A stretch of 64,000 nt of DNA from positions 1,278,001 through 1,342,000 of the forward strand of contig NZ_CP075191.1 in the NCBI RefSeq assembly GCF_020510625.1. The letters are read 5' to 3'. A program made the position numbers and the translations under genes. Position 1 is the first letter of the stretch, and every line of letters starts with the position of its first letter. This document shows positions 36,054 through 45,633 of this stretch, in pieces. The notes beneath the pieces are model-generated. The model did no database searches. It had not been told where the DNA came from and saw only the letters and a program-made list of their open reading frames with translations. The stretch is from Ferribacterium limneticum. GTDB lineage: Bacteria; Pseudomonadota; Gammaproteobacteria; Burkholderiales; Rhodocyclaceae.

Positions 36054-36629
36054 TCAGGGCGCGGGCGCAGTGGGCGTTGGCTGGTCGGCTTTCGCGATAA
36101 CACGGCGCGGCACCAGATTTTCATCGAGCAGGCGCTCGATCCGGAAAAAGATCTCGTAGCGCGAGAAGGGCTTCTTCATGAAATCGTCGGCGCCGATCCG
36201 GGTGCCGAAGAACTGCTCCATGGCTTGCTCGTTGCCGCTCATCATGATGACGGGGATGTCGCGCAACTGCGGGTCGCGGCGAATCGTGCGCAGGGCGGCA
36301 AAGCCGTTCATGCCGGGCAGCACGATGTCGAGAAAGACCAGTTCCGGTCGCTGCTCCTGCATCAGGGCCAGGCCTGATTCGGCATCGAAAGCTTCGAGTG
36401 TCTCGTAGCCGGCCGAACGCAGGAATTTCTTGAGGGCGACGACGATGGTTTTGGAGTCGTCAATGATCAGGACCTTGGTGCCTTCACGGGCATTGACGCG
36501 TGCCCGCTTGCGGCGTTCGGCGACGCCAGGTTCGGGCTGCAGCGGCTCTTGCTCAGGCGGTGCCGGGGGCTGTGTTTGTGCCTGAGCCTCGCCCCCAAAC
36601 AGGGCCTTGATTTTGTCGAATAGTCCCAC
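36054..36629 (-). CDS. PilG/PilH-type single-domain response regulator
   Basis: A 191-residue protein. The N-terminus is short and amphipathic (MGLFDKIKALFGG), followed by a Pro/Gln/Glu-rich linker and a CheY-like receiver domain: VLIIDDSKTIVVALKKFLRSAGYETLEAFDAESG, phospho-acceptor Asp in LVFLDIVLPGMNGF, Ser in VIMMSGN, and the Lys in FMKKPFSR. A short Pro-rich tail ends the protein. The N-terminal amphipathic segment with two glycines suggests membrane or partner contact, as in some twitching-motility regulators. No kinase gene lies nearby. Confidence 0.82.
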   Translation of the reverse strand: MGLFDKIKALFGGEAQAQTQPPAPPEQEPLQPEPGVAERRKRARVNAREGTKVLIIDDSKTIVVALKKFLRSAGYETLEAFDAESGLALMQEQRPELVFLDIVLPGMNGFAALRTIRRDPQLRDIPVIMMSGNEQAMEQFFGTRIGADDFMKKPFSRYEIFFRIERLLDENLVPRRVIAKADQPTPTAPAP

Positions 36630-36803
36630 CTGTTTTCCCTTGTGATGTCGGCTGCAAGCTGGCAGAGCGTTGCGAGCCGGTGAGTCGTTCCTGCACGCAT
36701 TATTTTTGGACCACTTTTCTGTGTCGCGAAAGCGTTCTTGCTGTTTGCATACGGTGCCGCAGGATTGTACGGGAATGGCGGCCGGTGTTGCTCAGTGTGT
36801 CGC

Positions 36804-37373
36804 TTATCGAGCGCAATTCTTGTTGTTCGGCGGGCACATGATGATCGACGGGGCGGGCGAGGTGGCGGCAGGTTTGGGTGGCGGGGCCGGGTAATGCTGG
36901 TGTGGCCGGGCGGGTACGCCATAGATCGGTACGTAGACCGGCTGCTGCGTGTTTTCGGGCGGTCTGACCAGTCCGCGACATTCGGCTTCGAGCTGGGCGC
37001 GCTGCGAAGCTTCCAGCGCTTGCTGGCTGAGATCGCGCAGGCAGGCAGCTGGGTCGCCGTAGGTGCGGGGCGGGTTGCTGGCGGTGGCTTGGCGCTGGCT
37101 CGTACGTTCCTGGCGTTCGGCTGCTTCTTCCGCCCGTTGGCTGGCTTCGCGTTTCTCGACGTAAGTGCGCATCCGTTCGAGGTCGCGTTCGGCCTGCAGG
37201 CGTCTCGCTTCCGGTACCGATTCGTCCGGGCGTGCCGTGACGGTAGTGCCGCTGGTGCAGGGTGCGTTGGAAATCTCCATCTTGCCGTCGGGCAGACGGC
37301 ATTTGTAGATTTCCGCGGTGGCCGGCTGGGCGAGCAGGGCGACAGCGAGAAGGATGAAAGGCGTTTTGCGCAT
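36804..37373 (-). CDS. DUF4124 domain protein, secreted
   Basis: A 189-residue exported protein. Signal peptide MRKTPFILLAVALLAQPATA, then the DUF4124 motif IYKCRLPDGKMEISNAPC with two cysteines, a long charged coiled-coil region (ARRLQAERDLERMRTYVEKREASQR), further cysteines (PAACLRDLSQQALE, AECRGLV) and a Pro-rich tail with a C-terminal Cys pair (IMCPPNNKNCAR). DUF4124 proteins are small periplasmic proteins of unknown function common in Beta- and Gammaproteobacteria. Confidence 0.85.
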   Translation of the reverse strand: MRKTPFILLAVALLAQPATAEIYKCRLPDGKMEISNAPCTSGTTVTARPDESVPEARRLQAERDLERMRTYVEKREASQRAEEAAERQERTSQRQATASNPPRTYGDPAACLRDLSQQALEASQRAQLEAECRGLVRPPENTQQPVYVPIYGVPARPHQHYPAPPPKPAATSPAPSIIMCPPNNKNCAR

Positions 37374-37419
37374 GCTGTATTTATAGCCTAACGCGGCCGA
37401 AAGCGCTTCCGTTGTCCGG

Positions 37420-40400
37420 TCAGTTTGCCGTTGCAGTTTCGGGCGGCAGTTTTGACTTGTCGGTAAAGCGGTCGAGATACAGGTAGATGACCGGCGTCAG
37501 GTACAAAGTGAGCAACTGCGACAGCATCAGCCCGCCAACCACGGCCAGGCCGAGCGGCTGGCGCACTTCGGCCCCGGCACCGATGCCCAGCGCGATGGGC
37601 AGCGTGCCGACCAGCGCGGCCATGGTCGTCATCATGATCGGCCGGAAGCGGACCAGACTGGCCTGGAAAATCGCCTCGAACGGCGGCGCGCCTTCCTTGC
37701 GCTGCTTGTCGAGGGCGAAGTCGATCATCATGATGGCGTTCTTCTTGACGATGCCGATCAGCATGATGACGCCGACGAAGGCGTAGAGGCTGAGGTCGAC
37801 CTTGAAGATGAGCAGGGTGATCAGGGCGCCGAGGCCGGCCGAGGGCAGGCCGGAGAGGATGGTCAGCGGGTGGATGAAGCTCTCGTAGAGCACGCCGAGG
37901 ACCAGGTAGACGACCAGCACGGCGACCAGCAGCAGGATGCCGAGACCCTGCAGCGAGGACTGGAAGGCCTGGGCCGTGCCTTGCAGGCTGGTGGTCAGCG
38001 ACACCGGGACGCGGATTTCCTGCTCCAGCGCCTTGATGCGATCGACGGCATCGCCCAGCGAGACGCCGGGCAGCAGGTTGAAGGAGATGGTCACCGACGG
38101 CAGTTGGCCCTGGTGATTGACGGTCAGCGCCTGCGTCTTGCGGGTAAAGCGGGCCACCGTATCGAGCGGGATCAGCTTGCCGCCACCGCGCACGTAGATG
38201 CGGGACAGGGCCTGCGGATCGGCCTGGAATTCCGGGGCGACTTCGAGGATGACCTGATACTGCGCCGTCGAACCATAGATGGTCGATACCTGGCGGGCGC
38301 TGAAGGCGCTCTGCAGGGCGTCCTCGACCTGGCCGAAAGTGAGGCCGAGCGAGGACAGTTTGTCGCGGTCGATATCAAGGCCGACGACCGGGCTCAGGTT
38401 GCTCAGGTTATTGGTCACATCGACGAAGCCGGGTAGCTGGCGGATCTTCTGGGTCAGCGTCGCCGTCCATTCATACAGTTCATCGAGATCGGTGTCTTGT
38501 AGTGTGTATTGGTATTGGGCGGCGGTGATCTGGCCGCCGATACGGATCACTGGCGGGTTTTGCATGTAGACCTTGATGCCGGGCACGGCCGCCAGCTTGG
38601 GGCGCAGGCGCTGGATGATCTGGTCCGGCGTCGATTTGCGCTCACTGAGCGGCTTGAGGATCATGAACACCGTGCCGGTATTGGCCGTTGGCCGGATGCC
38701 GCCGGCGCCGACTGCGGACATGAAGGAAGCGATGTCCGGCTCCTGGGCGACGATCTCGGCCACCGCCCGCTGATGGGCAACCATTGAAGCAAACGAGGCA
38801 TCCTGCGCGCCTTCGGTGAAGGCGATGATCTGGCCCGAATCGCCGCTCGGGATGAAGTCCTTGGGAACCTGGGTGAACAAATAGCCGGTGAGCAGCAGCG
38901 TGGCGAAGAAGCTGGCCAGGATGGTTCTCGGGTGGCCCATGGCCAGTTTGAGCGTCTTTTCATAGGCGCCGAGCACGGCCTCGAAAAAATGTTCAAACAT
39001 CTGGAAAACGCGGCCATGCGAATCCGGATCAGCGTGCTTGACGTAGCGGCTGCACAGCATCGGTGTCAGGGTCAGGGAGACGAAGCCGGAAACCAGGATG
39101 GCGACGCAGATGGTGACGGCAAATTCATGCAGCAGGCGGCCGACGATGCCCTGCATGAAGAGCACCGGAATGAAGACGGCGATCAGCGAAATGGTCATCG
39201 AAATGATCGTGAAGCCGATTTCCTTGGCTCCCTTGATCGCCGCCTCAAAGGGCGGTTCGCCGGCCTCGACGTGGCGGACGATGTTTTCCAGCATGACGAT
39301 GGCGTCATCGACGACGAAGCCGACCGACAGCGTAAGGGCGAGCAGCGACAGGTTGTCCAGGCTGTAGCCGAGCACCGACATCATGGCGAAGGTGCCGACC
39401 ACCGAAATCGGTAGCGCCAGGCTGGGGATGATGGTCGCCGACAGGTTGCGCAGGAAAAGCAGGATAACCATGATGACCAGGAAGCCGGACAGGATCAGCG
39501 TGAACTGGACATCATCGATGGCGTGGCGGATCGAGTTGCTGCGGTCGAACAGCACCTTCATCGTCACTGCCGCCGGCAGCTTGGCCTGGAAGGAGGGCAG
39601 GATGCGCTTGATGGCATCGACCGTCTCGATGGTGTTGGCCCCCGGCTGACGCTGGACGGCGAGCACGATGGCGCGTTTGTCCACGTTCCAGCTGGCGATG
39701 CGGGTGTTTTCGACGCTGTCGATCGGCGTCGCGACGTCTTCCAGGCGAATTGGCGCGCCATTGCGCCAGGTGACGATGAGCGGGCGGTAGGCGGCGGCAT
39801 TGCTGAGCTGGCCATTGTCCTTGAGGGCAAAGGTCTGGCGGCTACCGTCGAGCTGGCCGACCGGCTGGTTGACGTTGCCCTGGGCGATGGCCTGCTGCAG
39901 TTCATCGATGCCGATGCCGCGCGCGGCCAGCTGGTCCGGGTTGGCCTGGACGCGGACAGCGAATTTCTGTGAGCCGTAGATCTGCACCTGGGCAACGCCG
40001 GGAATGGTCGAAAGCCGTTGGGCTAGCTGGGTTTCAGCGTATTCGTGAACGAGCGATAGCGGCAGGGTCGGCGACGACATCGCAATGTAGAAAATCGGCG
40101 AATCAGCCGGGTTCACCTTGCGGAACGACGGCGGCGTCGGCATGTTGGGTGGCAGCTTTCGCTGCGCGGCGGCGATGGCCGACTGGACGTCCTGGGCGGC
40201 GGCGTCGATGTTGCGGTCGAGCGCGAACTGCAGGGTGATGGTGGTCGAACCTTGGGCGCTGGTCGAAGTCATCGAATCCAGGCCGGCGATGGTCGAGAAC
40301 TGGCCTTCGAGCGGTGTGGCGACGGCGGCAGCCATGGTTTCCGGCGAGGCGCCGGGCAGGTTGGCGGTGACCGAAATAGTCGGGAAATCGACGGCCGGCA

Positions 40401-40509
40401 GTTCGGAAACCGGCAGAGCGCGATAGCCGATGATGCCGAAGATCAGTAGCGCCACCATCATCAGGGTGGTCATCACCGGGCGGCGGATGCAGAGCTCGGG
40501 GAGGTTCAT
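37420..40509 (-). CDS. RND efflux permease (HAE1/MdtB-MdtC-like)
   Basis: A 1029-residue inner-membrane proton-driven efflux pump. The start MNLPELCIRRPVMTTLMMVALLIFGIIGY is the typical HAE1 beginning; upstream in-frame codons are Pro/Arg-rich noise. Signatures: the pore stretch LPAVDFPTISVTANLPGASPETMA, the proton-relay aspartates in TM4 (LSVGFVVDDAIVMLENIVRHVE), GGQITAAQYQYTLQDTDLDELYEW in the porter domain, and the C-terminal IVKKNAIMMIDFALDKQR. Length and sequence look closer to MdtB/MdtC than to AcrB. It lies ten bases after its membrane fusion partner; no outer-membrane channel gene lies in the window. Confidence 0.93.
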   Translation of the reverse strand: MNLPELCIRRPVMTTLMMVALLIFGIIGYRALPVSELPAVDFPTISVTANLPGASPETMAAAVATPLEGQFSTIAGLDSMTSTSAQGSTTITLQFALDRNIDAAAQDVQSAIAAAQRKLPPNMPTPPSFRKVNPADSPIFYIAMSSPTLPLSLVHEYAETQLAQRLSTIPGVAQVQIYGSQKFAVRVQANPDQLAARGIGIDELQQAIAQGNVNQPVGQLDGSRQTFALKDNGQLSNAAAYRPLIVTWRNGAPIRLEDVATPIDSVENTRIASWNVDKRAIVLAVQRQPGANTIETVDAIKRILPSFQAKLPAAVTMKVLFDRSNSIRHAIDDVQFTLILSGFLVIMVILLFLRNLSATIIPSLALPISVVGTFAMMSVLGYSLDNLSLLALTLSVGFVVDDAIVMLENIVRHVEAGEPPFEAAIKGAKEIGFTIISMTISLIAVFIPVLFMQGIVGRLLHEFAVTICVAILVSGFVSLTLTPMLCSRYVKHADPDSHGRVFQMFEHFFEAVLGAYEKTLKLAMGHPRTILASFFATLLLTGYLFTQVPKDFIPSGDSGQIIAFTEGAQDASFASMVAHQRAVAEIVAQEPDIASFMSAVGAGGIRPTANTGTVFMILKPLSERKSTPDQIIQRLRPKLAAVPGIKVYMQNPPVIRIGGQITAAQYQYTLQDTDLDELYEWTATLTQKIRQLPGFVDVTNNLSNLSPVVGLDIDRDKLSSLGLTFGQVEDALQSAFSARQVSTIYGSTAQYQVILEVAPEFQADPQALSRIYVRGGGKLIPLDTVARFTRKTQALTVNHQGQLPSVTISFNLLPGVSLGDAVDRIKALEQEIRVPVSLTTSLQGTAQAFQSSLQGLGILLLVAVLVVYLVLGVLYESFIHPLTILSGLPSAGLGALITLLIFKVDLSLYAFVGVIMLIGIVKKNAIMMIDFALDKQRKEGAPPFEAIFQASLVRFRPIMMTTMAALVGTLPIALGIGAGAEVRQPLGLAVVGGLMLSQLLTLYLTPVIYLYLDRFTDKSKLPPETATAN

Positions 40510-40519
40510 CGCCAGACCC

Positions 40520-41689
40520 TTAGCGTGCCGGAGCAGCTTGTTCGGTGGCCTTGGGCTTGGCGGCCTCGGCATTCGCCGGTTTTGCGCTGATCCTGGCGCC
40601 TGGCGTCAGACGGAGCTGGCCATCGGTGACCACGGATTCGCCGACTGCGACCCCTTTGGCGATGGCAGAGTTGCCCTGATGGCTGGCGATGATTTCGATC
40701 TTTCTCACTTCGACCGTGTCGTCGGCCTTCACCGCGTAAAGGAAATTGCCATCGGCCCCCTGCTGGATGGCCTCGTTGGGCACCAGCACGGCATCGCTCA
40801 CCTGATCGAGCACCATGCTGACATTCAGGAACTGGCCGGGGGTCAGCCTGGCGCCCTTGTTGTCGAGCAGGGCCTTCATCTGGATGGTACCGGTCGTCGC
40901 ATCGACCGCGTTGTCGATGAATTTCGCCTTGCCTTCGAAGCGGATTTCCTTGTTGCCGGGCAGGGCAACCTGTACGGGCATCGGCCCCTTGCTGACCGTC
41001 TGGCGCAAGCGTTGCAGGTGACGCTCGGGTACCGAGAAAGTCACGTAAAGCGGATCAACACGGTTGACGACGACGAGGGCCGTGTCATTGATCTTGACCG
41101 AGGAACCGGGGAAAACCAGTCGGGCGCCGACCACGCCGGCGAAGGGAGCGCGCACCGTGGTGTAGGAAAGCTGCAGGCGGGCGAGCGCCAGCGTCGCCTC
41201 GTCGGCCTTCAGCGTAGCGGCAGCAGCAGCTTCGTTGGTGCGGACTTCATTGACCTTCTCGTCGGAGACAAAACCACGCGCCTTGAGCCCGGAATAGCGT
41301 TCGACATCGGCATGGGCCTTGGCCAGTTGCGCCTGATCCTTGGCAACGATGGCTTCGGCCTGCGCCACTCTGGTATTGAAATCGGCCGGATCGAGCCTGA
41401 CCAGTACATCGCCCTGCTTGACCGCCTGCCCCTCGGTGTAGGCCACGGCCAGGACCTGTCCATCCAGCCTCGATTTGACGGTGACGCCTTCGTAGGCTTC
41501 TGCTCGACCGACGACGTTCAGGAATACCGGCATCTCGCCGCTCTGCGCCTTGGCGACGGTGACTGGCACCGGCCCCGCAGCTTTGCTCGGAGCCGTGGCC
41601 GGGTGACGATTGCCGCTCCATATCCATAAACCGCCGCCGGCCAGAATGACGATGCCGACGACAAGGAGCGTGCTTTTGGTTTTGTTCAT
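40520..41689 (-). CDS. RND efflux membrane fusion protein (MdtA-like)
   Basis: Periplasmic adaptor of 389 residues. The start MNKTKSTLLVVGIVILAGGGLWIWSG gives an N-terminal membrane anchor. Then come the lipoyl half-motifs (VKSRLDGQVLAVAYTEGQAVKQGDVLVRLDPADF), a helical hairpin (AQAEAIVAKDQAQLAKAHADVERY), the second lipoyl half (YTTVRAPFAGVVGARLVFPGSSVKI) and a beta-barrel domain (FEGKAKFIDNAVDATTGTIQMKALLDN). The C-terminal end is Lys/Ala/Pro-rich. It is the first gene of a two-gene efflux operon. Confidence 0.92.
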   Translation of the reverse strand: MNKTKSTLLVVGIVILAGGGLWIWSGNRHPATAPSKAAGPVPVTVAKAQSGEMPVFLNVVGRAEAYEGVTVKSRLDGQVLAVAYTEGQAVKQGDVLVRLDPADFNTRVAQAEAIVAKDQAQLAKAHADVERYSGLKARGFVSDEKVNEVRTNEAAAAATLKADEATLALARLQLSYTTVRAPFAGVVGARLVFPGSSVKINDTALVVVNRVDPLYVTFSVPERHLQRLRQTVSKGPMPVQVALPGNKEIRFEGKAKFIDNAVDATTGTIQMKALLDNKGARLTPGQFLNVSMVLDQVSDAVLVPNEAIQQGADGNFLYAVKADDTVEVRKIEIIASHQGNSAIAKGVAVGESVVTDGQLRLTPGARISAKPANAEAAKPKATEQAAPAR

Positions 41690-42039
41690 GATGGGAAATT
41701 CGGGCCGGGAGCAGGATGGAGCCACTGAACGACGAAAACTGTTCCAGTTCTTGAACAAAAGTGGCCGAAAAACCAGAAAACAGAATCCTACCATTGTTGC
41801 GCAGATCGTTTTGCGGCTGGGACTCCGCCTGAATGTCGCTGCGGCGGCTATTTGTTTTTACCCGGAATGCAACGGCAGTCGATAAGGCTGGCAAAATTCA
41901 CCCCTTTGACATTATTGTCGTCGCGAGTGCCTTGCCGGGATTTGAACCCAACGGCGAGCGAACATTCGTGCCAACCAGCCATGAGCCTTCATTTCATCCG
42001 CTCCGCCAGCCTGCGCCCCAAGCCGAAGAGGGCCAGACC
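41690..42039. other. Spacer between the efflux operon and the TonB-receptor gene
   Basis: Divergent promoters are expected here, but I find no convincing -35/-10 pair. The plus frame stays open back to an ATG at 41833, which could be an alternative receptor start, but the encoded residues before the signal peptide do not look like a protein. A short stretch near 41935-41955 resembles a tRNA T-arm by chance. Confidence 0.4.
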
Positions 42040-44049
42040 TTGACCGCCCACCGCACCGGTAAAACGGCCTGCCGGCAGCGCCGGTTTGCCAGCCACCTGA
42101 AAACCTTGCCGCTGCTGCTATGTCTGGCTTTGTCGGGGCACTCGGCGCTGGCCGAAGAAGGCGACGACCTTGCCGTAGTGCCCTTCGAGCAACTGGTGAA
42201 GCGCGAGGTCGTTTCCGGCTCGAAACTGGTCCGCCAGATCAGCGATTCGCCCTCTGCCGTCGCCATCGTCACCGCCGAAGACATCCGGGCCTATGGCTAC
42301 CGGACCATCGCCGACGTGATCAACAGCATGCGCGGCCTGTACACGACTTCCGATCGTCGCTACCAGTACATGGGTGGCCGTGGCTTCGGCGCGCCGGGCG
42401 ACTACACCGGGCGCATCATGGTCCTGATCGACGGCTACGTGACGCAGGACAGCCTGTTCAACCAGGCCTACATCGACGAATCCGGCTTGCTCGACCTGGC
42501 GCTGGTCGAGCGTGTCGAGTACGTGCCGGGTACCGGTTCGGTGACTTACGGCAACAACGCCATGCTCGGCATCATCAACATCGTCACCCGCAAGGGCAGC
42601 GATTTCAACGGACTGCAGATTTCCGGCGAAGCGGGTAGCCACGATACCTACCGCCAGCGGGCCACCTTCGGCAAGCGTTTCGACAATGGCGCCGACCTGC
42701 TGCTTTCTGCCTCGGCGCTGGATTCCCAGGGGCAGAACCTCTATTTCCCGGCCTACGACACCCCCGCCACCAATCATGGCTGGGCCAACGGCATCGACGA
42801 TGAACGCAACAAGCGTTTCTTCGGCAAGTTCTCGCTGGACGGATTCAGCGTCGAGGCTGGCTACGTCGATCGCAGCAAGACGGTGCCGACCAAGCCAACC
42901 GAATTTGCCATATTCAATACGCCGTTCTCGACCTCCGACGAGAGCGCCTACCTCAACGCCAGCTATGAGACCGATATTGGCCTTCATTTGTACTCGTCAT
43001 CGCGCTTCTACTACGGCACCTACGACTATGAGAACCGACGGGTGGTCGATGATCCGAATCCTTACGCCCGTCGGCAACATCAGGCGAAGTGGTGGGGCGT
43101 GGACCAGAAGTTCGTTGGCAAGTGGTTCGCCAACCACGCCATTCTGTTCGGCCTGGAGCATCGCGGCGACCACAGCCAGAACATGCGCTGGACCTACTAC
43201 TCGCCGGCACAGGCGGTCGCAAGGGATGTCCAGCAGTCCTATTCCCGCAACACGACCAGCTTGTACATGGCCGATGAATTCCGCTTTCATGAGCGCTGGC
43301 GCCTGAATGTCGGGGCGCGCTATGACAAGGCCAGCGATCTCGAGGGCAACTGGAGCCCGCGCGTTGCCCTGATCTATCAGCCCAATTTCAAGACCACGCT
43401 GAAAGCCTCGTATAGCGAAGCTTTTCGCATGCCCAACGCCGACGACAGATCCAACTACCGCACGGGGGCCACGCCCGAATACGTCGCGGCCAAGGAACTC
43501 GTGCTCCAGCACGACCTGAATCGCCGCATGCGGATTACTGGCTCGCTCTATGAATATCGCCGCAGCAAGCAACAGGTTGATCTCACCGGACTGGGCGACT
43601 TTGCGGCAGTCGGGAGCAGCCGCACCAAGGGCGGCGAGCTGGAATTCGAGGCGCGCTGGGACAACGGCATCCGGGCCAAAACCAGTGGTGCCTGGCAGCA
43701 CTCGCACGACACCAGCGGCCAGGACTCGATCAACTCCCCCAATCTGCTGGGCAAGTTCCAGCTGACCTCTCCCTTGCCCGGCGATTCGATTCGGGCCGGC
43801 CTGGAGGCCCAATATCTCGGCTCGCGTCTGACCACAGAGCGTCGCCGGCTGGGGGGCGTTGTACTGGCCAACCTGACCTTCTCCAGTGAGCGTAAATGGC
43901 ATGGGCTATCGGCCTCATTCAGCATCCGCAACCTGTTCGACCGCAATTACGACGTGGTGTCGCCCTTTGACTGGGCGCCGGGCACAGGCATCGACGCCCT
44001 GCGCATGGATGGCCGGACCTACTGGTTCCAGCTCAACGTGGACCTCTGA
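42040..44049 (+). CDS. TonB-dependent outer-membrane receptor
   Basis: About 669 residues from a TTG start chosen because GAAGAGGG lies seven bases before it and the signal peptide follows closely (HLKTLPLLLCLALSGHSALA); the frame is open further up to ATG 41833. The plug domain contains VVSGSKLVRQISDSPSAVAIVTAEDIRAYGYRTIADVINSMRGLY (quoted in part) and GRIMVLIDGYV, YVPGTGSVTYGNNAMLGIINIVTRKG. The barrel ends RTYWFQLNVDL, with a terminal aromatic/Leu as in outer-membrane barrels. It is of the type paired with a YfiR-family gene, which follows nine bases later. Substrate unknown. Confidence 0.9.
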   Translation: MTAHRTGKTACRQRRFASHLKTLPLLLCLALSGHSALAEEGDDLAVVPFEQLVKREVVSGSKLVRQISDSPSAVAIVTAEDIRAYGYRTIADVINSMRGLYTTSDRRYQYMGGRGFGAPGDYTGRIMVLIDGYVTQDSLFNQAYIDESGLLDLALVERVEYVPGTGSVTYGNNAMLGIINIVTRKGSDFNGLQISGEAGSHDTYRQRATFGKRFDNGADLLLSASALDSQGQNLYFPAYDTPATNHGWANGIDDERNKRFFGKFSLDGFSVEAGYVDRSKTVPTKPTEFAIFNTPFSTSDESAYLNASYETDIGLHLYSSSRFYYGTYDYENRRVVDDPNPYARRQHQAKWWGVDQKFVGKWFANHAILFGLEHRGDHSQNMRWTYYSPAQAVARDVQQSYSRNTTSLYMADEFRFHERWRLNVGARYDKASDLEGNWSPRVALIYQPNFKTTLKASYSEAFRMPNADDRSNYRTGATPEYVAAKELVLQHDLNRRMRITGSLYEYRRSKQQVDLTGLGDFAAVGSSRTKGGELEFEARWDNGIRAKTSGAWQHSHDTSGQDSINSPNLLGKFQLTSPLPGDSIRAGLEAQYLGSRLTTERRRLGGVVLANLTFSSERKWHGLSASFSIRNLFDRNYDVVSPFDWAPGTGIDALRMDGRTYWFQLNVDL

Positions 44050-44057
44050 GCCTCGAC

Positions 44058-44597
44058 ATGCGCGTCCTGACCCTTCTTTTCATGTTCTGCTTCAGCCTGG
44101 CGGCAAACGCCCAGGTGGTGGCCGAGCACGAGATGAAAGCGGCCTATCTGTACAACTTCGCCTACCTGTTCGACTGGCCCGAATCCAGGCGCGCCAATTT
44201 CCACATCTGCGTGCTTGGCGATGACGACGTGGGCACGGCAGTGCAGGCTTATTACGACCGCCGGGTCAACGGCCAGCGCATCGTGATCGCCCGCCTGACA
44301 ACACCCACGCCCATCCGCGCCTGCGACATTCTCTATGTCGGCGCTGGCGAGGTGGTCAATCTGCCAAAAATCAGATCCATCCTCGGCAACCAGCCGACCC
44401 TGACAGTCACCGACAAAGGGGGCTTGCCGGCGGTAGGAATCATGTTGGCGCTGGAAGGCAAGCGGCTGATGTTCGACGTCAATCTGGAGCAATGCGAGCG
44501 GGCCAATCTGAAAGCCAAGCCCACCCTGCTGGAGCTGGCGCGCAGCGTGCGAAAATCGGCTGACGGGGATGCAAAAACGGCCGCTGCCGGAAGGTAA
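44058..44597 (+). CDS. YfiR family (DUF4154) periplasmic protein
   Basis: A 179-residue periplasmic protein with signal peptide MRVLTLLFMFCFSLAANAQ. The family pattern is MKAAYLYNFAYLFDWPESR, FHICVLGDDDVGTAV, ACDILYVGAGEV and LTVTDKGGLPAVGIMLALEGKRLMFDVNLEQCERANLKAKPTLLELARSV (quoted in pieces). YfiR represses the diguanylate cyclase YfiN in Pseudomonas; members next to TonB receptors usually precede a membrane kinase or GGDEF gene. Here no such gene follows; an IS element does, after a 165-base spacer. Confidence 0.88.
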   Translation: MRVLTLLFMFCFSLAANAQVVAEHEMKAAYLYNFAYLFDWPESRRANFHICVLGDDDVGTAVQAYYDRRVNGQRIVIARLTTPTPIRACDILYVGAGEVVNLPKIRSILGNQPTLTVTDKGGLPAVGIMLALEGKRLMFDVNLEQCERANLKAKPTLLELARSVRKSADGDAKTAAAGR

Positions 44598-44700
44598 TGC
44601 CGCTCACGGATAGAGGGGCGCTGCGGGCTAGCTGAAGACTTCAGAGCCTTTTGGTTCGTGACCGCAAATGGCGCTGCAGCCGCGACTGGCCGGCCAAATC

Positions 44701-44749
44701 TTTACGACATTTTTACGCCCTGATCGCCAGAATGGTCAGCGTTTTTACA
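44701..44749 (+). promoter_or_regulatory. KdpE-like direct-repeat operator upstream of the IS
   Basis: TTTACGACATTTTTACG has two TTTACG boxes whose starts are eleven bases apart, the same layout as the E. coli KdpE site (TTTATACTTTTTTTACA). A third TTTACA box lies at 44744-44749. The site lies before the insertion point of the IS and so was originally about 50 bases upstream of the kdpD-like gene. Confidence 0.55.
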
Positions 44750-44761
44750 CGGCTTGTCCTA

Positions 44762-45599
44762 GGGGCTGTTAACAATTGGGTTTTTGGCGATCATGCCAGC
44801 CAGATATAGGCGGAAGCGAGGTTGAGCATGGACATGAAGTTCTGCGCTAGCTTCTCGTAGCGTGTGGCGATGCGCCTGAACTGCTTGAGTCGGCAGAAAA
44901 AGCGTTCGACGAGGTTGCGGTCTTTGTAAAGGTGACGATCATAGGCACGCTGAGTCAGGCGATTACCGCGTGGCGGAATCACCGCCTGTGCGCCCTGCGC
45001 TTCAATGGTGTCGACGAATGCGTTGGCATCGTAGCCCTTGTCGGCGATGACGCTCTGCGCCTCAATCCCCTCGATGAGAGCGGCTGCTTCGGTAATGTCG
45101 GCGATTTGCCCAGCGGTCAGGCGCAAACGCAAGGGATTACCCAGGGCCTCAACCGCCGCATGAATTTTGGTACTCAGTCCGCCCCGGCTACGCCCGATGG
45201 CTTGATCGCCCGCTTTTTTTGGGCGCCAGTCGCGTGTTGGTGGGCTCGCACGATGGTCGCGTCGACAAACAACTGCTCCAGATCGGCGTCGCTCTTGAGT
45301 GCTTCGGCCATCCGCGCCCAAACCCCTTTCTTGCTCCAGCGGGAAAAGCGCATGTACGTCGTGTGCCAAGCTCCGAAGTGCGTGGGCAGGTCGCGCCACG
45401 GCGAGCCCGTGCGGGCGATCCATAGCACCGCTTCGACAAAGAGTCGGTTGTCGCGCCCAGTTACCCCGCGCTCGTTGGCTCTGCCTGAGCACAGGGCTTC
45501 GATTCGCCGCCATTGGTCGTCTCGCAACATCTTCCGGTCCATCCTCGCAGACTCCAAAAAGCGAGAATGTACATAGTTTCGTCATTTGTGAACAGCCCC
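44762..45599 (-). mobile_element. IS5-family (IS427-like) insertion sequence
   Basis: An 838-bp element. Ends: GGGGCTGTTAACAATTG on the left and, reversed, GGGGCTGTTCACAAATG on the right (15 of 17 identical). It is flanked by a TA target duplication (44760-44761 and 45600-45601), which fits IS5-type target choice. It carries a two-frame transposase joined by a -1 frameshift. It looks complete and fairly recent, since both ends and both frames are intact. It separates the kdpD-like gene from its presumed operator. Confidence 0.9.
44791..45557 (-). CDS. IS5-family transposase, two frames joined by -1 frameshift
   Basis: The first frame encodes MDRKMLRDDQWRRIEALC..., an N-terminal DUF4096-like DNA-binding part with the first catalytic Asp (LFVDATIVRAH). 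The second frame continues with RSRGGLSTKIHAAVEALGNPL, the second Asp (VIADKGYDANAF) and the Glu (RNLVERFFCRLKQFRRIATRYEK), completing the DDE triad. The frames meet at A-AAA-AAG (T7 on the plus strand at 45214-45220), the classic slippery heptamer, so the fused product of about 255 residues is made by programmed -1 frameshifting. No inactivating stop is seen. Confidence 0.9.
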
Positions 45600-45633
45600 T
45601 AGTCTTTAGGCATCCCGTTATCGGAAACGCAAA

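Noticed and set aside
41930..41960. Sequence resembling a tRNA T-arm (GGGATTTGAACCC)
   Set aside because: No acceptor, D or anticodon arm can be drawn around it; a chance match.
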